NCBI RefSeq assembly: GCF_030700285.1
Contig: NZ_JAUYZJ010000012.1
Location: forward strand, 84,793 to 148,792
Direction of reading: 5' to 3'
From: Methylobacterium sp. NEAU K
Lineage (GTDB): Bacteria > Pseudomonadota > Alphaproteobacteria > Rhizobiales > Beijerinckiaceae
Length of the DNA: 64,000 nucleotides
The notes under the pieces are model-generated. The model ran no database searches. It saw nothing but the letters and a program-made list of their open reading frames with translations, and had not been told where the DNA came from. Position numbers and translations under genes: made by a program. Of the stretch, positions 46,506 to 56,047 are shown in pieces (within the stretch, counting starts at the first letter, position 1; every line of letters begins with the position of its first letter).

Positions 46506-47303
46506 ATGATCTCCTCCCCGCTCATGACCGTGATGGTCGACGCCGTGCGCAAGGCCGCGCGCGGCCTGCGCCGCGATTTCGGCGAGGTCGAGAACCTCCA
46601 GGTCTCGCGGAAGGGCCCCGGCGACTTCGTCTCGGCGGCCGACCGGAAGGCCGAGGACGTGCTGCGCGAGGCCCTGATGAAGGCGCGCCCCGGCTACGGA
46701 CTCGTGCTGGAGGAGAACGGGATCATCGAGGGCACCGACAAGAGCCACACCTGGCACGTCGATCCGCTCGACGGCACCTCGAACTTCCTGCACGGCGTGC
46801 CGCATTTCGCGATCTCGGTCGGGCTCGAGCGCGAGGGCCAGATCGTCGCCGGCGTGATCTTCGACCCGGTCAAGGACGAGCTGTTCGTCGCCGAGCGCGG
46901 CAAGGGCGCCTATCTTAACAACCGGCGCCTGCGCGTCTCCGGCCGCCAGGATATGGCGGATGCGCTGGTCGGCTACGGCACGCCCTATCTCGGCCGCGGC
47001 AGCCATCCGCGCCTCCTGCGCGAGCTCGGCGCCGTGATGGCGGTGGCCGGCGGGACCCGCAGGATGGGGTCTGCGGCGCTCGACCTCGCCTACGTCGCCT
47101 GCGGGCGCCTCGACGGCTACTGGGAGCGCGATCTCCAGACCTACGATTTCGCCGCCGGCGTCATCATGGTGCGCGAGGCGGGCGGCTACGTGACCTCCGC
47201 GGACGGTGCGGCCGAGCCCCTGGCGGCCCGCACGGTGGCCTGCGGCAACGAGGTTCTGCACCGGGAGCTTCTCGCGATCCTCAAGAAGGTCCAGGCGGCC
47301 TGA
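46506..47303 (+). CDS. Inositol monophosphatase family protein
   Basis: 265 aa. A metal-dependent phosphatase of the SuhB/IMPase fold: FVSAADRKAE, LVLEENGIIEG (the usual EES is EEN here), WHVDPLDGTSNFLHG for the DPLDGT metal site, and WERDLQTYDFAAGVIMVREAGG for the WD motif, in which the Trp-Asp pair is Tyr-Asp. SuhB in bacteria also modulates rRNA transcription antitermination through NusA/boxA. The small changes at the EES and WD positions are unlikely to abolish metal binding because the acidic residues are kept. Confidence 0.88.
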   Translation: MISSPLMTVMVDAVRKAARGLRRDFGEVENLQVSRKGPGDFVSAADRKAEDVLREALMKARPGYGLVLEENGIIEGTDKSHTWHVDPLDGTSNFLHGVPHFAISVGLEREGQIVAGVIFDPVKDELFVAERGKGAYLNNRRLRVSGRQDMADALVGYGTPYLGRGSHPRLLRELGAVMAVAGGTRRMGSAALDLAYVACGRLDGYWERDLQTYDFAAGVIMVREAGGYVTSADGAAEPLAARTVACGNEVLHRELLAILKKVQAA

Positions 47304-47466
47304 GCCACCCCGGCGGTCCTTCGCGCTCGTCCGAGGGGCCGTCGAAACTGGTCAGGGAGGCGGGCTTCTGCTTTAGAGCCGTTGATTTGGCGCTCGCCGC
47401 CGAACCGATGTCCATTTCGGCGGCGCGCGCTCCAGGCGCGCCGCCCTCACGGGAAGGCCCGAACGC

Positions 47467-48012
47467 ATGGAAGCCCGCCGCCACGTCGCGCTCAAGGAAT
47501 CGATCCGCTCGATTCCCGATTACCCGAAGCCCGGCATCGTCTTCCGCGACATCACCACGCTGCTCAGCGACCCGCGGGCCTTCCGGCGGGCGGTCGACGC
47601 GCTCGTCCACCCCTATGCCGGGGGGCAGATCGCCCAGGTGGCCGGCATCGAGGCGCGGGGCTTCATCCTGGGGGGCGCCATCGCGCACCAGCTGTCCTGC
47701 GGCTTCGTGCCGATCCGCAAGAAGGGCAAGCTCCCGCACACGACCGTGTCGATGGCCTACGCGCTGGAGTACGGCACCGACGAGATCGAGATCCATGTCG
47801 ATGCCGTGAAGCCCGGCGACAAGGTGCTGCTGGTGGACGACCTGATCGCCACGGGCGGCACCGCCGCCGCCGCCGTGAACCTGCTCCAGAAGATCGGCGC
47901 CGAGATCGTGGCCGCGTGCTTCGTGATCGACCTTCCGGAGATCGGGGGTGCACAGCGCCTGCGCGACATGGGCGTCGAAGTGCGCGCCCTGATGCAGTTC
48001 GAGGGTCATTGA
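47467..48012 (+). CDS. apt: Adenine phosphoribosyltransferase
   Basis: 181 aa. It salvages adenine to AMP with PRPP. The PRPP-binding loop is [20 protein letters not shown] (usual VDDLLATGGT), and the N-terminal part shows [18 protein letters not shown] and [14 protein letters not shown], typical of short Apt enzymes. The ribosome binding region is weak (GGAAGG), with a 163-nt gap to the IMPase gene, so an own promoter is likely. Confidence 0.96.
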   Translation: MEARRHVALKESIRSIPDYPKPGIVFRDITTLLSDPRAFRRAVDALVHPYAGGQIAQVAGIEARGFILGGAIAHQLSCGFVPIRKKGKLPHTTVSMAYALEYGTDEIEIHVDAVKPGDKVLLVDDLIATGGTAAAAVNLLQKIGAEIVAACFVIDLPEIGGAQRLRDMGVEVRALMQFEGH

Positions 48013-48181
48013 AGGCCGCGAAACGTTGACTTCGCGGGGCCCATCCGCCATAAGCCCGCCACTCGCGACGTGGCGCCCCGCCTGGGCGCCCTTCGTGTTT
48101 GCAGACAACCAGGACGCGTGAAGGTCGGGTGCGGCATCAGCCGCCCGCGAACGCGCCTCGACCTTTAGAAGGCTCTGAGCC

Positions 48182-48316
48182 GTGAAGAGAACCTACCAGC
48201 CGAGCAAGCTCGTCCGTAAGCGTCGCCACGGTTTCCGTGCGCGCATGGCCACTGCGGGTGGCCGCAAGGTGATCGCGCGCCGCCGCGCCCACGGCCGCAA
48301 GCGCCTGTCGGCCTGA
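48182..48316 (+). CDS. rpmH: 50S ribosomal protein L34
   Basis: 44 aa, GTG start. The sequence begins [20 protein letters not shown] and ends [12 protein letters not shown], unmistakable for L34, a tiny Lys/Arg-rich protein of the large ribosomal subunit. It heads the conserved rpmH-rnpA-yidC-engB cluster. In many bacteria dnaA lies upstream; here apt does. Confidence 0.97.
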   Translation: MKRTYQPSKLVRKRRHGFRARMATAGGRKVIARRRAHGRKRLSA

Positions 48317-48356
48317 GCCGGACGGACCCGTCGCCGGCGCGGTCCCGCAGAACGCG

Positions 48357-48439
48357 CGTGCCGCGAGGCACGAGCATGATGCGGAAACGTCGAATGCGGT
48401 TTTCCGCATCCTGCGGCACGGAAGACAGGGATCGTGCCG
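48357..48439 (+). other. Three consecutive hairpins in the rpmH-rnpA spacer
   Basis: In a row: CGTGCC-GCGA-GGCACG (48357-48372), GATGCGGAAA-N13-TTTCCGCATC (48378-48410, a perfect 10-bp stem) and CGGCACG-N12-CGTGCCG (48414-48439). They fill most of the 151-nt gap. They could attenuate or process the transcript so that rnpA is made at lower level than rpmH. Confidence 0.5.
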
Positions 48440-48494
48440 CCGTCTTACGGAAACGGCGGCGCAGTCTATGAGATTGGCCGGGATCGAACCATCG

Positions 48495-49097
48495 ATGGCG
48501 ACGATCGAGCGGCTCAAGAAGCGGCCCGACTTCCTCGCGGCGGCCGAGGGGCGCCGCTTCCACACCGAGCGCATGACGGCGCAGGGGCGTTTGCGGGATC
48601 CGAAGGATCCCGTCGGCCTGCGGCTCGGGTTCACCATTACCAAGCGAGTTGGTCATGCCACGGAGCGCAACCGCATCCGGCGTCGCCTTCGTGCGGCCGT
48701 GACCCTAGTCGCGTCCGGTCTGCCGGATGACCTGACGCGCCTGTCCGCCGACATCGTGCTGATCGCCCGGCGTCCGGTCCTCGATGCCGCTTTCGAGACC
48801 TTGGCCGACGACCTGCGCCGCGCCATTCCGGCGGTGACTCGCCCGGCGGCGACGCGGCCGCCCGGTTCTTCCCGCGGCGATCGGTCCGCCGGCAAGGCTG
48901 GCGGCCGGCCGACCAGAACCACACCTCTCCAGCGCGATGCGGGCCGAACTCCCGCGCCGTCCGGCGAAGCGGACATCGATCCGTCGCAGGGACGCGCCAG
49001 AGATCCCCGAATCGCAGGCACGCGCGGGTCCCGAGGGACCGGCGTCGCGCCTGTTGCCACTCCGAACACGTGCGGCGGTGTCCCCGATGGGCAATGA
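48495..49097 (+). CDS. rnpA: Ribonuclease P protein component, with long C-terminal tail
   Basis: 200 aa from ATG 48495 (an upstream ATG at 48468 adds nine residues). RnpA is the protein cofactor of the tRNA 5'-maturation ribozyme. The core is normal: [40 protein letters not shown] (RNR motif) and [15 protein letters not shown]. The last ~85 residues are a Pro/Arg/Thr/Ser-rich basic tail not found in typical 110-130-aa RnpA proteins. It overlaps the yidC start by 11 nt, suggesting coupled translation. Confidence 0.93.
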   Translation: MATIERLKKRPDFLAAAEGRRFHTERMTAQGRLRDPKDPVGLRLGFTITKRVGHATERNRIRRRLRAAVTLVASGLPDDLTRLSADIVLIARRPVLDAAFETLADDLRRAIPAVTRPAATRPPGSSRGDRSAGKAGGRPTRTTPLQRDAGRTPAPSGEADIDPSQGRARDPRIAGTRGSRGTGVAPVATPNTCGGVPDGQ

Positions 49098-50943
49098 CAA
49101 GACGAACATGTTCGTGGCCATCGGCCTATCGCTGCTGGTGCTGCTCGGATGGCAGTATTTCGTGGCCGGCCCGCGCGTGGAGCAGCAGCGTCTGATCGAG
49201 GCCCAGAACAAGGCCGCTCAGCAGCAGCAACCGCCGGGCGTGACCCCGGACGGGGTGCCATCGCCCGCCCCGAAGGAGGGCGGCCCGGCCGCCCCCGCCC
49301 CCGGCACGCTGCCGGGACAGGGCGCCCCGGTCTCGCGCGAGGCGGCGCTCGCCCGCTCGCCGCGCATCCGGATCGAGACTCCGGCGCTCACGGGCTCGAT
49401 CGCCCTGAAAGGCGGCCGCGTCGACGACGTGTCGCTGAAGAACTATCGCGAGACCGTCGACCCCAAGAGCCCGGAGATCGTGCTGTTCTCTCCCACGGGG
49501 AGCGAGGCACCTTACTACGCCGAGTTCGGCTGGGTCGGCGCCGATGCAGGGCCGCTGCCCGGCAGCGACACCCTCTGGACCAGCGACGGCAAGACGCTCT
49601 CGCCCGGCATGCCCGTGACCCTGAGCTGGGACAACGGCGCCGGCCTCGTGTTCAAGCGCATCATCGCGGTCGACGACAAATTCATGTTCACGGTGCGCGA
49701 CGAGGTCGAGAACAAGGGCTCGGGCGCAGTGACGCTCTACCCCTACAGCCTCGTCTCCCGCTGGGGTAAGCCGCACACCCAGGGCTACTACGTCCTGCAC
49801 GAGGGCATGATCGGCTATCTCGGCAACGACGGCCTGCAGGAATTCACCTACGACAAGCTCGCCAAGGAGGGCGCCTACGGCGGCGCCAACACGAAGGGCA
49901 AGGCCTGGAGCGGCGTGACCGGCGGCTTCGTCGGCATCACCGACAAGTACTGGGCGGCGGCCGCGATCCCCGACCAAGACGCGCCGTATACCGGCGCCTT
50001 CACCGACCGCACCGACGGCACAACCAACGTCTATCAGGCAAGCGTGCGCGGCGATGCCGTGAACCTGGCCGCAGGCGGCTCGGCCACCGCGACCCAGCGC
50101 CTGTTCGCGGGCGCCAAGGAAGTCAACCTGATCAACAACTACGAGAAGGACCTCGGCATCAAGCACTTCGATCTCATGATCGATTGGGGCTGGTTCTTCT
50201 TCATCACCAAGCCGATGTTCCGGGCGCTGGACTTCTTCTACCACCTGTTCGGAAATTTCGGCGTCTCGATCCTGGTGGTGACCTTCTGCCTGAAGCTTCT
50301 GTTTCTGCCGATCGCCAACCGCTCCTACGTGTCCATGGCCAAGATGAAGGCCGTGCAACCCGAGATGGCCAGCATCCGCGAGCGGTACAAGGACGACCGC
50401 ATGAAGCAGCAGCAGGCCACGATGGAGCTGTACAAGAAGGAGAAGATCAACCCGGTCGCCGGCTGCTGGCCGGTGCTGATCCAGATCCCGGTCTTCTTCG
50501 CGCTCTACAAGGTGCTGTTCATCACCATCGAAATGCGGCACGCGCCGTTCTTCGGCTGGATCCACGATCTCGCGGCACCGGATCCGACGAGCATCGTCAA
50601 CCTGTTCGGCCTGCTGCCGTTCCCGGCGCCGGACTTCGTCCATCTCGGCGTCTGGCCGCTGATCATGGGCGTGACCATGTTCGTGCAGATGAAGATGAAT
50701 CCCGCGCCGCCGGATCCGGTCCAGGCGCAGATCTTCACCTTCATGCCGATCGTGTTCACCTTCATGCTGGGCTCGTTCCCCGCCGGCCTCGTGATCTACT
50801 GGGCCTGGAACAACACTCTGTCGGTGACTCAGCAATACGTCATCATGCGCCGCAACGGCGTGAAGGTGGAGCTGTGGGACAACCTGCGCAACACGTTCCG
50901 GCGCGGTAACGGCACAAAGGCGGCCGCGACCACCAAGGGCTGA
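49087..50943 (+). CDS. yidC: Membrane protein insertase YidC
   Basis: 618 aa from ATG 49087; the frame upstream only overlaps rnpA. The N-terminal membrane helix ([19 protein letters not shown]) is followed by the periplasmic beta domain ([40 protein letters not shown]), then the 60KD_IMP insertase core with five helices: [24 protein letters not shown], the C-loop [42 protein letters not shown], and the last helices ending [15 protein letters not shown]. It inserts inner-membrane proteins, alone or with Sec. Confidence 0.98.
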   Translation: MGNDKTNMFVAIGLSLLVLLGWQYFVAGPRVEQQRLIEAQNKAAQQQQPPGVTPDGVPSPAPKEGGPAAPAPGTLPGQGAPVSREAALARSPRIRIETPALTGSIALKGGRVDDVSLKNYRETVDPKSPEIVLFSPTGSEAPYYAEFGWVGADAGPLPGSDTLWTSDGKTLSPGMPVTLSWDNGAGLVFKRIIAVDDKFMFTVRDEVENKGSGAVTLYPYSLVSRWGKPHTQGYYVLHEGMIGYLGNDGLQEFTYDKLAKEGAYGGANTKGKAWSGVTGGFVGITDKYWAAAAIPDQDAPYTGAFTDRTDGTTNVYQASVRGDAVNLAAGGSATATQRLFAGAKEVNLINNYEKDLGIKHFDLMIDWGWFFFITKPMFRALDFFYHLFGNFGVSILVVTFCLKLLFLPIANRSYVSMAKMKAVQPEMASIRERYKDDRMKQQQATMELYKKEKINPVAGCWPVLIQIPVFFALYKVLFITIEMRHAPFFGWIHDLAAPDPTSIVNLFGLLPFPAPDFVHLGVWPLIMGVTMFVQMKMNPAPPDPVQAQIFTFMPIVFTFMLGSFPAGLVIYWAWNNTLSVTQQYVIMRRNGVKVELWDNLRNTFRRGNGTKAAATTKG

Positions 50944-50954
50944 CAAGGATTGTT

Positions 50955-51608
50955 GTGACCGAGAATGACGACGATGCGGCCGGCCTCAAGGAGGCCGGCC
51001 GCCTGCTGTTCGCCGGCGCCGCCGACTTCTACGCGGCTGCCCAGACCCTCGACCGGCTGCCACCCATGGAGGGCGTCGAGATCGCCTTCGCGGGCCGCTC
51101 GAATGTCGGAAAGTCGAGCCTGATCAACGCCCTGACCGGCCGCAACACCCTGGCACGCACCTCGCACACGCCGGGGCGGACCCAGCAGCTCAACTTCTTC
51201 CGGATCGGAGAGCGCCTGTCGCTCGTCGACATGCCGGGCTACGGTTACGCCGCGGTAGAGAAGGCCAAGGTCGAAGCCTGGACCAAGCTGGTCCACGCCT
51301 ATCTCAAGGGCCGTTCCAGTCTCGCGCGGGTATTCATGCTGATCGACGCCCGCCACGGCTTCAAATCGATCGACACGGACGTGCTCGACGGCCTCGACAA
51401 GGCCGCGGTCAGCTATCAGGTGGTTCTGACCAAGGGCGATTCTCTGAAGAAGGGCGAGGTTGCAAGCCGCATAGCCGGCATTGAGGCTGGGCTGGCCAAG
51501 CGTCCGGCGGCCTTTCCGCAGGTGATCCTCACCTCCAGCCGCGACGATCTCGGCGTGCCCGAGTTGCGCGCGGCGATCGCCCGGCTTCTGGCCGAGCGCG
51601 GCGTATGA
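50955..51608 (+). CDS. engB: Ribosome biogenesis GTPase EngB (YihA/YsxC)
   Basis: 217 aa, GTG start. All G motifs are present: G1 [11 protein letters not shown]2 TPGRTQQ, G3 DMPGYG, G4 LTKGD, G5 LTSSRDD. EngB helps assemble the 50S subunit. It begins 11 nt after yidC, continuing the conserved order yidC-engB, and its stop overlaps the next start (ATGA). Confidence 0.96.
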   Translation: MTENDDDAAGLKEAGRLLFAGAADFYAAAQTLDRLPPMEGVEIAFAGRSNVGKSSLINALTGRNTLARTSHTPGRTQQLNFFRIGERLSLVDMPGYGYAAVEKAKVEAWTKLVHAYLKGRSSLARVFMLIDARHGFKSIDTDVLDGLDKAAVSYQVVLTKGDSLKKGEVASRIAGIEAGLAKRPAAFPQVILTSSRDDLGVPELRAAIARLLAERGV

Positions 51609-51988
51609 GGGTGTCGAGGCTCGATCGCGCGCTCGTCGCGCTGGCCTGCCTCGCCGGCCTGCTGGGCGTCGCGCTGAGCGCCGCCGCGGCGCATATCCCC
51701 GGGGCGGATTCCCTCAAGACGGCCGCGCAGTTCCTGCTGTTCCACGCGCCCGCGATCCTGGTGATCACCGGGCTCGGCGCCGCAGGCCTTGCGCGGCCCG
51801 GCCTGACGCGGGCCGCGGCAGGTCTCCTCGTCCTCGGTCTTGTCCTGTTCTGCGGCGACCTCTCGGTGCGGACCTGGCTGCAGCGGCCGCTCTTCCCGAT
51901 GGCTGCGCCCACCGGCGGCTTCTCACTGATGGCCGGCTGGATCGCGGGGATCCTCTGTGCGCTCGTGCCGGTGCGGATCCGCGGCTAG
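51605..51988 (+). CDS. DUF423 family membrane protein
   Basis: 127 aa, start overlapping the engB stop (ATGA). It has four membrane helices: [57 protein letters not shown] and [20 protein letters not shown], in the DUF423 pattern (the usual AxGAHxL is AAAAHIP here). Inner membrane, unknown function. Translational coupling to EngB may be incidental. Confidence 0.85.
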   Translation: MRVSRLDRALVALACLAGLLGVALSAAAAHIPGADSLKTAAQFLLFHAPAILVITGLGAAGLARPGLTRAAAGLLVLGLVLFCGDLSVRTWLQRPLFPMAAPTGGFSLMAGWIAGILCALVPVRIRG

Positions 51989-52083
51989 CAACCGTGCTGG
52001 ATACCGCGTCCGGAACGGCATGGTATCCTCTCGTCCTGCATCGTTTTTTGGCGCGTTTCGCCGGCCGCCCTTCGGACGAGGCT

Positions 52084-52815
52084 CTAACTCCCGGGGCGGA
52101 CCTGCAGGAATTCCAGTGCCGGCCCCTGCGCGTCGGAGAAGACGCCGGCGGTCAATGCACCGCCATAGACCGCTGCGGTATCCAGATTGGTGCGGAAGCG
52201 GCGCACTTCCGGGCGTCCATCCTGCCGCGGCGTGTGGCCGTGGATCACGTACCGGCCGAAATCATGGTCTCCGTCCAGGAACGGCTCGCGGATCCACAGG
52301 CGGTCGTGCACGTCCGAATCCGGCACTGCGGTGCCCGGCCGGAAGCCGGCATGGACGTACCAGCGGGCCTCATCCCCGTGCAGGGTCGGGAGCGCCTCGA
52401 TCCAGTCTAGGGTGTCGCGCGGCAGGCCGCCGACCTCCCGGGCGCTGAACGATTCGAGGGTGGCGTCGCCCCCGTTGGCCAGCCAGTGCTCCGTCGCCTG
52501 CGGTGTCTGGAGGGCGTCGAGGAGCATGCGCTCGTGATTGCCCATCAGGCAGGCGACCCGCTCGGGCTCGGCCCAGTGCAGGCGGCTTATGGTGCGCAGA
52601 ACCGCGGCGCTGTCGGGACCCCGGTCGATGTAGTCGCCCAGGAAGACGAGGCGGTGGGCGCGGTCGCCTGCATGGGCCGCGATCCGCTCCAGCAGCGCGT
52701 CGAGCTGGACGGCGCACCCGTGTACATCGCCGATCGCGTAGGTAAGCGTCCCTGACCCCATCGCGCCATCGTCTACGGGAGACGCGCGCTCCGCAAGGCG
52801 CCCGCGATCGGTCAT
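52084..52815 (-). CDS. Metallophosphoesterase family serine/threonine phosphatase
   Basis: 243 aa (an internal ATG at 52761 would give 225). PPP-type signature blocks: GDVHG, GDYIDRGPDS, GNHERML and HGHTP, supplying the His, Asp and Asn ligands of two metal ions. These enzymes remove phosphate from proteins or nucleotides; the substrate is unknown. It is the last gene before the pilus genes on the minus strand and appears independently transcribed. Confidence 0.9.
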   Translation of the reverse strand: MTDRGRLAERASPVDDGAMGSGTLTYAIGDVHGCAVQLDALLERIAAHAGDRAHRLVFLGDYIDRGPDSAAVLRTISRLHWAEPERVACLMGNHERMLLDALQTPQATEHWLANGGDATLESFSAREVGGLPRDTLDWIEALPTLHGDEARWYVHAGFRPGTAVPDSDVHDRLWIREPFLDGDHDFGRYVIHGHTPRQDGRPEVRRFRTNLDTAAVYGGALTAGVFSDAQGPALEFLQVRPGS

Positions 52816-52975
52816 TGCGCCGCGATGGCCGGACCACGCAGCGCCAAGCTGCCTCAGAATCCGCCGCCCTATGCGACCCGGGCGTTGCGGCTGTCACACT
52901 GGCCTGCGGGAGCCAGCGAGGCGAGGGACATATTCCCGGATGGGCGCGATGTCGCGGCCGGGATGCCGGCGCCCT

Positions 52976-53470
52976 TCAATGTTCCGCTGCCTGGGGTACT
53001 CCGGCGCCGCCGCCTATGGCGAGCTTACGGCGGGAATCGGCCTGACCGCTGTTCGTGTCGAAGAACTTCGCCGAATCGCCGAGCTGGACCGCCGGCTGGC
53101 AATTCGGCGTGCAGGACAGCGATTCCCGGTCCAGGCCCCGCTGGACCGTGATCGTCGAGTCCTGCGACGCCTCGACCCGAATCATCGTCTCGGCAATCAT
53201 CGCGCCTGCCGTGTCGAGCGCGATCAGGTTGGTCGAGCCGAAGCTCTTGCCCGTGAGCACGAGCACGCCGTTCTTCTGCGGCGTGACTTCGGCGATGATC
53301 GGATTGCCGACGATGACGGTCGCTGTCTTCTCCGGCAGACGGATGACCTTGGCGTTGTCCACGAGCACGGTGACCACGGGGAGCGGTTCCGGCTGGGCGG
53401 CCGCCGCGGAGGCGCCGGTGAGCAGGAGGACGAGGCCGGCTCGGCCCGCATTCGACAGGGTGCGGTGCAT
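52976..53470 (-). CDS. Pilus assembly protein N-terminal domain protein (CpaC-like, no secretin)
   Basis: 164 aa from ATG 53470. The signal peptide ends near residue 26 (LLLTGASAAAAQ). The rest is the N-terminal domain of Flp secretin CpaC/RcpA: VTVLVDNAKVIRLPEKTATVIVGNPIIAEV and VLVLTGKSFGSTNLIALD. The secretin pore domain is missing: the protein ends ~45 residues later in a polar tail. It is divergent from the Flp pilin gene. It may act as a periplasmic partner, or be what remains of a longer gene. Confidence 0.7.
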   Translation of the reverse strand: MHRTLSNAGRAGLVLLLTGASAAAAQPEPLPVVTVLVDNAKVIRLPEKTATVIVGNPIIAEVTPQKNGVLVLTGKSFGSTNLIALDTAGAMIAETMIRVEASQDSTITVQRGLDRESLSCTPNCQPAVQLGDSAKFFDTNSGQADSRRKLAIGGGAGVPQAAEH

Positions 53471-53768
53471 CGGGGGTGCTCGGGACTGCAAGCGGTGCAC
53501 GGGACACCACCTTGGGTCGAAGAGTTATCCGAAGATCCGTGAAGGAACCGCTAAGCATGCGTGAGGCATGGATATGTTCGGCGATGTCGCAACCGATCCT
53601 TCACCAAGCTTGAAGTGGATCGTGCCCGAGGCGGTGTCGAGGCTTGGTTTAACCGAATTTCAAGGCGTATTCGGCAGTCTGTGAAAGCCGCCGATCGAGA
53701 CGTAAAAATCTTCGTCGGTCACATCCAAAGTTTCACGCCGCTAGTTCTTGATCGAAGGATCGCACCTC
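53471..53768. promoter_or_regulatory. Promoter region of the divergent pilus genes
   Basis: A 298-nt gene-free spacer that must promote transcription both ways. It contains TTAA-CCGAATT-TCAA at 53649-53663, a CtrA-like box with one mismatch, 106 nt before the pilin start. In Caulobacter pilA is CtrA-activated, which makes this spacing and position reasonable but unproven. Confidence 0.45.
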
Positions 53769-53933
53769 ATGAAGACCCTGTTCTCGCGCTTCGCCTCGGA
53801 CGAGTCCGGTGCCACCGCGATCGAGTACGGCATGATCGCCGCCCTGATCGCCGTCGTCATCATCGGCGCGCTGCGCACCGTCGGCACCTCGCTCACCGCC
53901 AAGTTCAGCGCGATCTCCGGCAACCTGAACTGA
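53769..53933 (+). CDS. Flp family type IVb pilin
   Basis: 54 aa from ATG 53769. It has the short leader MKTLFSRFASDESGATAIEYGMIAALIAVVIIGALR; prepilin peptidase would cut after the Gly of DESG, leaving ATAIEYGMIAA with the Flp-typical Glu-Tyr. One hydrophobic helix follows. Flp pili mediate surface attachment. Other tad genes (assembly ATPase, platform proteins) are not in this window, although the prepilin peptidase is 130 nt downstream. Confidence 0.93.
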   Translation: MKTLFSRFASDESGATAIEYGMIAALIAVVIIGALRTVGTSLTAKFSAISGNLN

Positions 53934-54063
53934 TCGGATTTCCCGACGGGCAGGATCTGCGGCAGGTTCGAGGCTTCATCGCTCCAGGCGATGGAGCCTC
54001 GGCCGGCCGGATCGGCTCTTCTGGCTAGCGGCCTCGACCGACGAGCCGCTTCCCCCGGCAGGC

Positions 54064-54627
54064 ATGGACATGGTTGGCCCCGAGATGGTTGGCGCAGGCT
54101 CAGCGATCGCAGGTCTCGGCACGGCGGGCTTCGGCCTTCTGGTCCTGTTCCCGTTCCTGATGGCCTATGCAGCGGCCAGCGACCTGTTGACGATGCTGAT
54201 CCCGAACCGGGTCTCGCTGGCCCTCGTCGCGGGGTTCGCCGTGCTTGCGGCGACTGGCCCTATGAGCTGGTCCGAGATCGGGTTTCATCTCGGCGCCGGC
54301 GCGATCGTCCTGGCGGCGACCTTCACGCTGTTCGCCTTCGGGGTGATCGGCGGCGGCGATGCCAAGCTGGCGGCCGCCACGGCCCTGTGGCTCGGCTTTG
54401 ACGGCCTGAGCGACTACCTCCTGACGGCGTCGATCTTCGGTGGTGCCCTGACCCTGGCGCTCCTGGCCGCGCGCGCCTATCCGCTGCCCCGCCGAATCGC
54501 CCGCCTGCCGTTTGCGCTGCACCTTCACGACGCCAAGACCGGCATTCCGTACGGGATTGCGCTCGCAGGCGCCGCCTTGATCGTCCTCCCGGAGACGGAG
54601 GTCTGGACCCGCGCGCTCGCCGGCTGA
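54064..54627 (+). CDS. cpaA: A24 family prepilin peptidase (CpaA-like)
   Basis: 187 aa with about six membrane helices. The two catalytic aspartates are D40 (AASDLLTMLIPN) and D99 (VIGGGDAKLAAA, the GxGD motif). Its likely substrate is the Flp prepilin encoded just upstream, which it cleaves at the Gly-Ala bond. The N-terminal methyltransferase domain of larger PilD enzymes is absent, as in other CpaA-type peptidases. Confidence 0.9.
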   Translation: MDMVGPEMVGAGSAIAGLGTAGFGLLVLFPFLMAYAAASDLLTMLIPNRVSLALVAGFAVLAATGPMSWSEIGFHLGAGAIVLAATFTLFAFGVIGGGDAKLAAATALWLGFDGLSDYLLTASIFGGALTLALLAARAYPLPRRIARLPFALHLHDAKTGIPYGIALAGAALIVLPETEVWTRALAG

Positions 54628-54722
54628 CGCGATCGGCGGTCCGGACCGTCACATCGGCGCGTCACGTCGTTTCGGGACGTCAAGATCTGGAGCCCGGGTT
54701 CGCGCCAAGCTAGAAGTGCGCC

Positions 54723-55457
54723 ATGCCCCTCGCGCTGCTGCGTCGCCCCGATCCCGACCACCTCGAGGTCCAGCACGAGGGTGCCAGCCTCCGCATCGCG
54801 CTCCGTCGGCGTCCGACCGCGCGGCGGATCACCCTCAGGGTCTCGTCCGCCACCGGCGAGGTCGTCATCACCCTTCCGACCCGCACGCCCGTCAATACCG
54901 CGGAGCGTTTCGCGACGAGCCACGCCGGCTGGATCGCGGCCCGGCTGGCGCGCGTCCCCGTGCGCGTGGTCTTCGAGCCGGACGCCAGCCTGCCGCTCCG
55001 CGGGGAGCCCCACCGCGTGCACCTGCGCGGTACCCGCAGCGGAGCGGTGCGCGCCGAGCGCGACGGCGGTGAGCCGGTGATCTCGGTCTCGTGCGATCCC
55101 GCCCACGTCGCGCGCCGGATCCGGGACTACCTGACCCGCGAGGCGAAGCGGGACCTCGCCGAGGCGGTGGAGCGCTACGCGCCGCTGCTCGGCCAGCGGC
55201 CGGTGCGCATGACCCTGCGGGACACCCGCAGCCGCTGGGGATCCTGTACGGCGCGAGGCGAGCTGAACTTCTCGTGGCGCCTGATCCTGGCGCCGCCGAT
55301 GGTGCTCGACTACCTCGTCGCCCACGAGATGGCGCACCTGCGCGAGATGAACCACTCGGCCCGGTTCTGGGCGCTGCTGCGCGATCTCTGTCCGCATGTC
55401 GACGCCGCTGAGGCTTGGCTGAAGCGCAACGGCACCAGCCTCCACCGCTACGGTTGA
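54723..55457 (+). CDS. YgjP-like M48-family metallopeptidase (DUF45)
   Basis: 244 aa. The zinc site is H201-E-M-A-H205 with a third ligand probably H211 (HEMAHLREMNHS). The preceding RWGSCTARGELNFSWRLILAPPMVLDYLVAHE is the DUF45/YgjP signature. It has no signal peptide. Relatives are often found with RNA-processing or restriction genes; E. coli YgjP function is unresolved. It is transcribed alone with no partner. Confidence 0.88.
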   Translation: MPLALLRRPDPDHLEVQHEGASLRIALRRRPTARRITLRVSSATGEVVITLPTRTPVNTAERFATSHAGWIAARLARVPVRVVFEPDASLPLRGEPHRVHLRGTRSGAVRAERDGGEPVISVSCDPAHVARRIRDYLTREAKRDLAEAVERYAPLLGQRPVRMTLRDTRSRWGSCTARGELNFSWRLILAPPMVLDYLVAHEMAHLREMNHSARFWALLRDLCPHVDAAEAWLKRNGTSLHRYG

Positions 55458-55481
55458 GCGGGCCGCGGCGGCCGCAGAGGT

Positions 55482-55859
55482 TCAGCCCCTGGCGCGCAGC
55501 ACTTTCTGGCGCGTCACCACCTCGCCGGGCCATGCCGGCCGCGGATCGACCTCGCCGGGGTCGAGCGTGCGCGGGGCCACGCTGTCGCAGACCTCGCGCT
55601 GCCGGATGATGACCGGGTTGCCGAACTGATCGCGCCGGCGGACGAGGCCGCCCTCGCGGCAATATCCGGCGATCGCGGCCTGCCCGTTGCGGCGACCGTA
55701 CGGGTTCGCCGCCACCGGCGGATGCTCGACCACCAGTGTGTCCGAGCGGTTGAGGGAGTGCTCCACGTAGGTGGTCTCGCCGACCGGCAGCGATTGCGCC
55801 CCGGCCTGCGCGAGGGTGGCCATCAAGCAGGCGGCCGAGAGGGCGAGCGGGCGCATCAC
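55482..55859 (-). CDS. Exported hypothetical protein
   Basis: 125 aa. Signal peptide MMRPLALSAACLMATLAQAGAQ, then a beta-rich mature domain: THV-like YVEHSLNRSDTLVV, and two Cys (GYCREGGLV and EVCDSVAP) that probably form a disulfide. The basic RRRDQFGNPVIIRQREV stretch is typical of small secreted proteins in Methylobacterium and relatives, of unknown function. Converges with the YgjP gene. Confidence 0.6.
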   Translation of the reverse strand: MMRPLALSAACLMATLAQAGAQSLPVGETTYVEHSLNRSDTLVVEHPPVAANPYGRRNGQAAIAGYCREGGLVRRRDQFGNPVIIRQREVCDSVAPRTLDPGEVDPRPAWPGEVVTRQKVLRARG

Positions 55860-56047
55860 AGCTTCAGGTTCCGGCGCTGGAGGAATGACCGAACCCTATT
55901 TAGGCCGGAGCTCGGCGGTCGGGTAGCGTCATGGAGCAACACCCGAGCCCGCATCGCTTGACAGCGCAGGGCGGACCATGGTCGGAACACGCCCGATTTT
56001 ACGGCTCCCGCCGGTCCTCGGCGCGGGGCGTTCCGAAGGGTTCGGTA

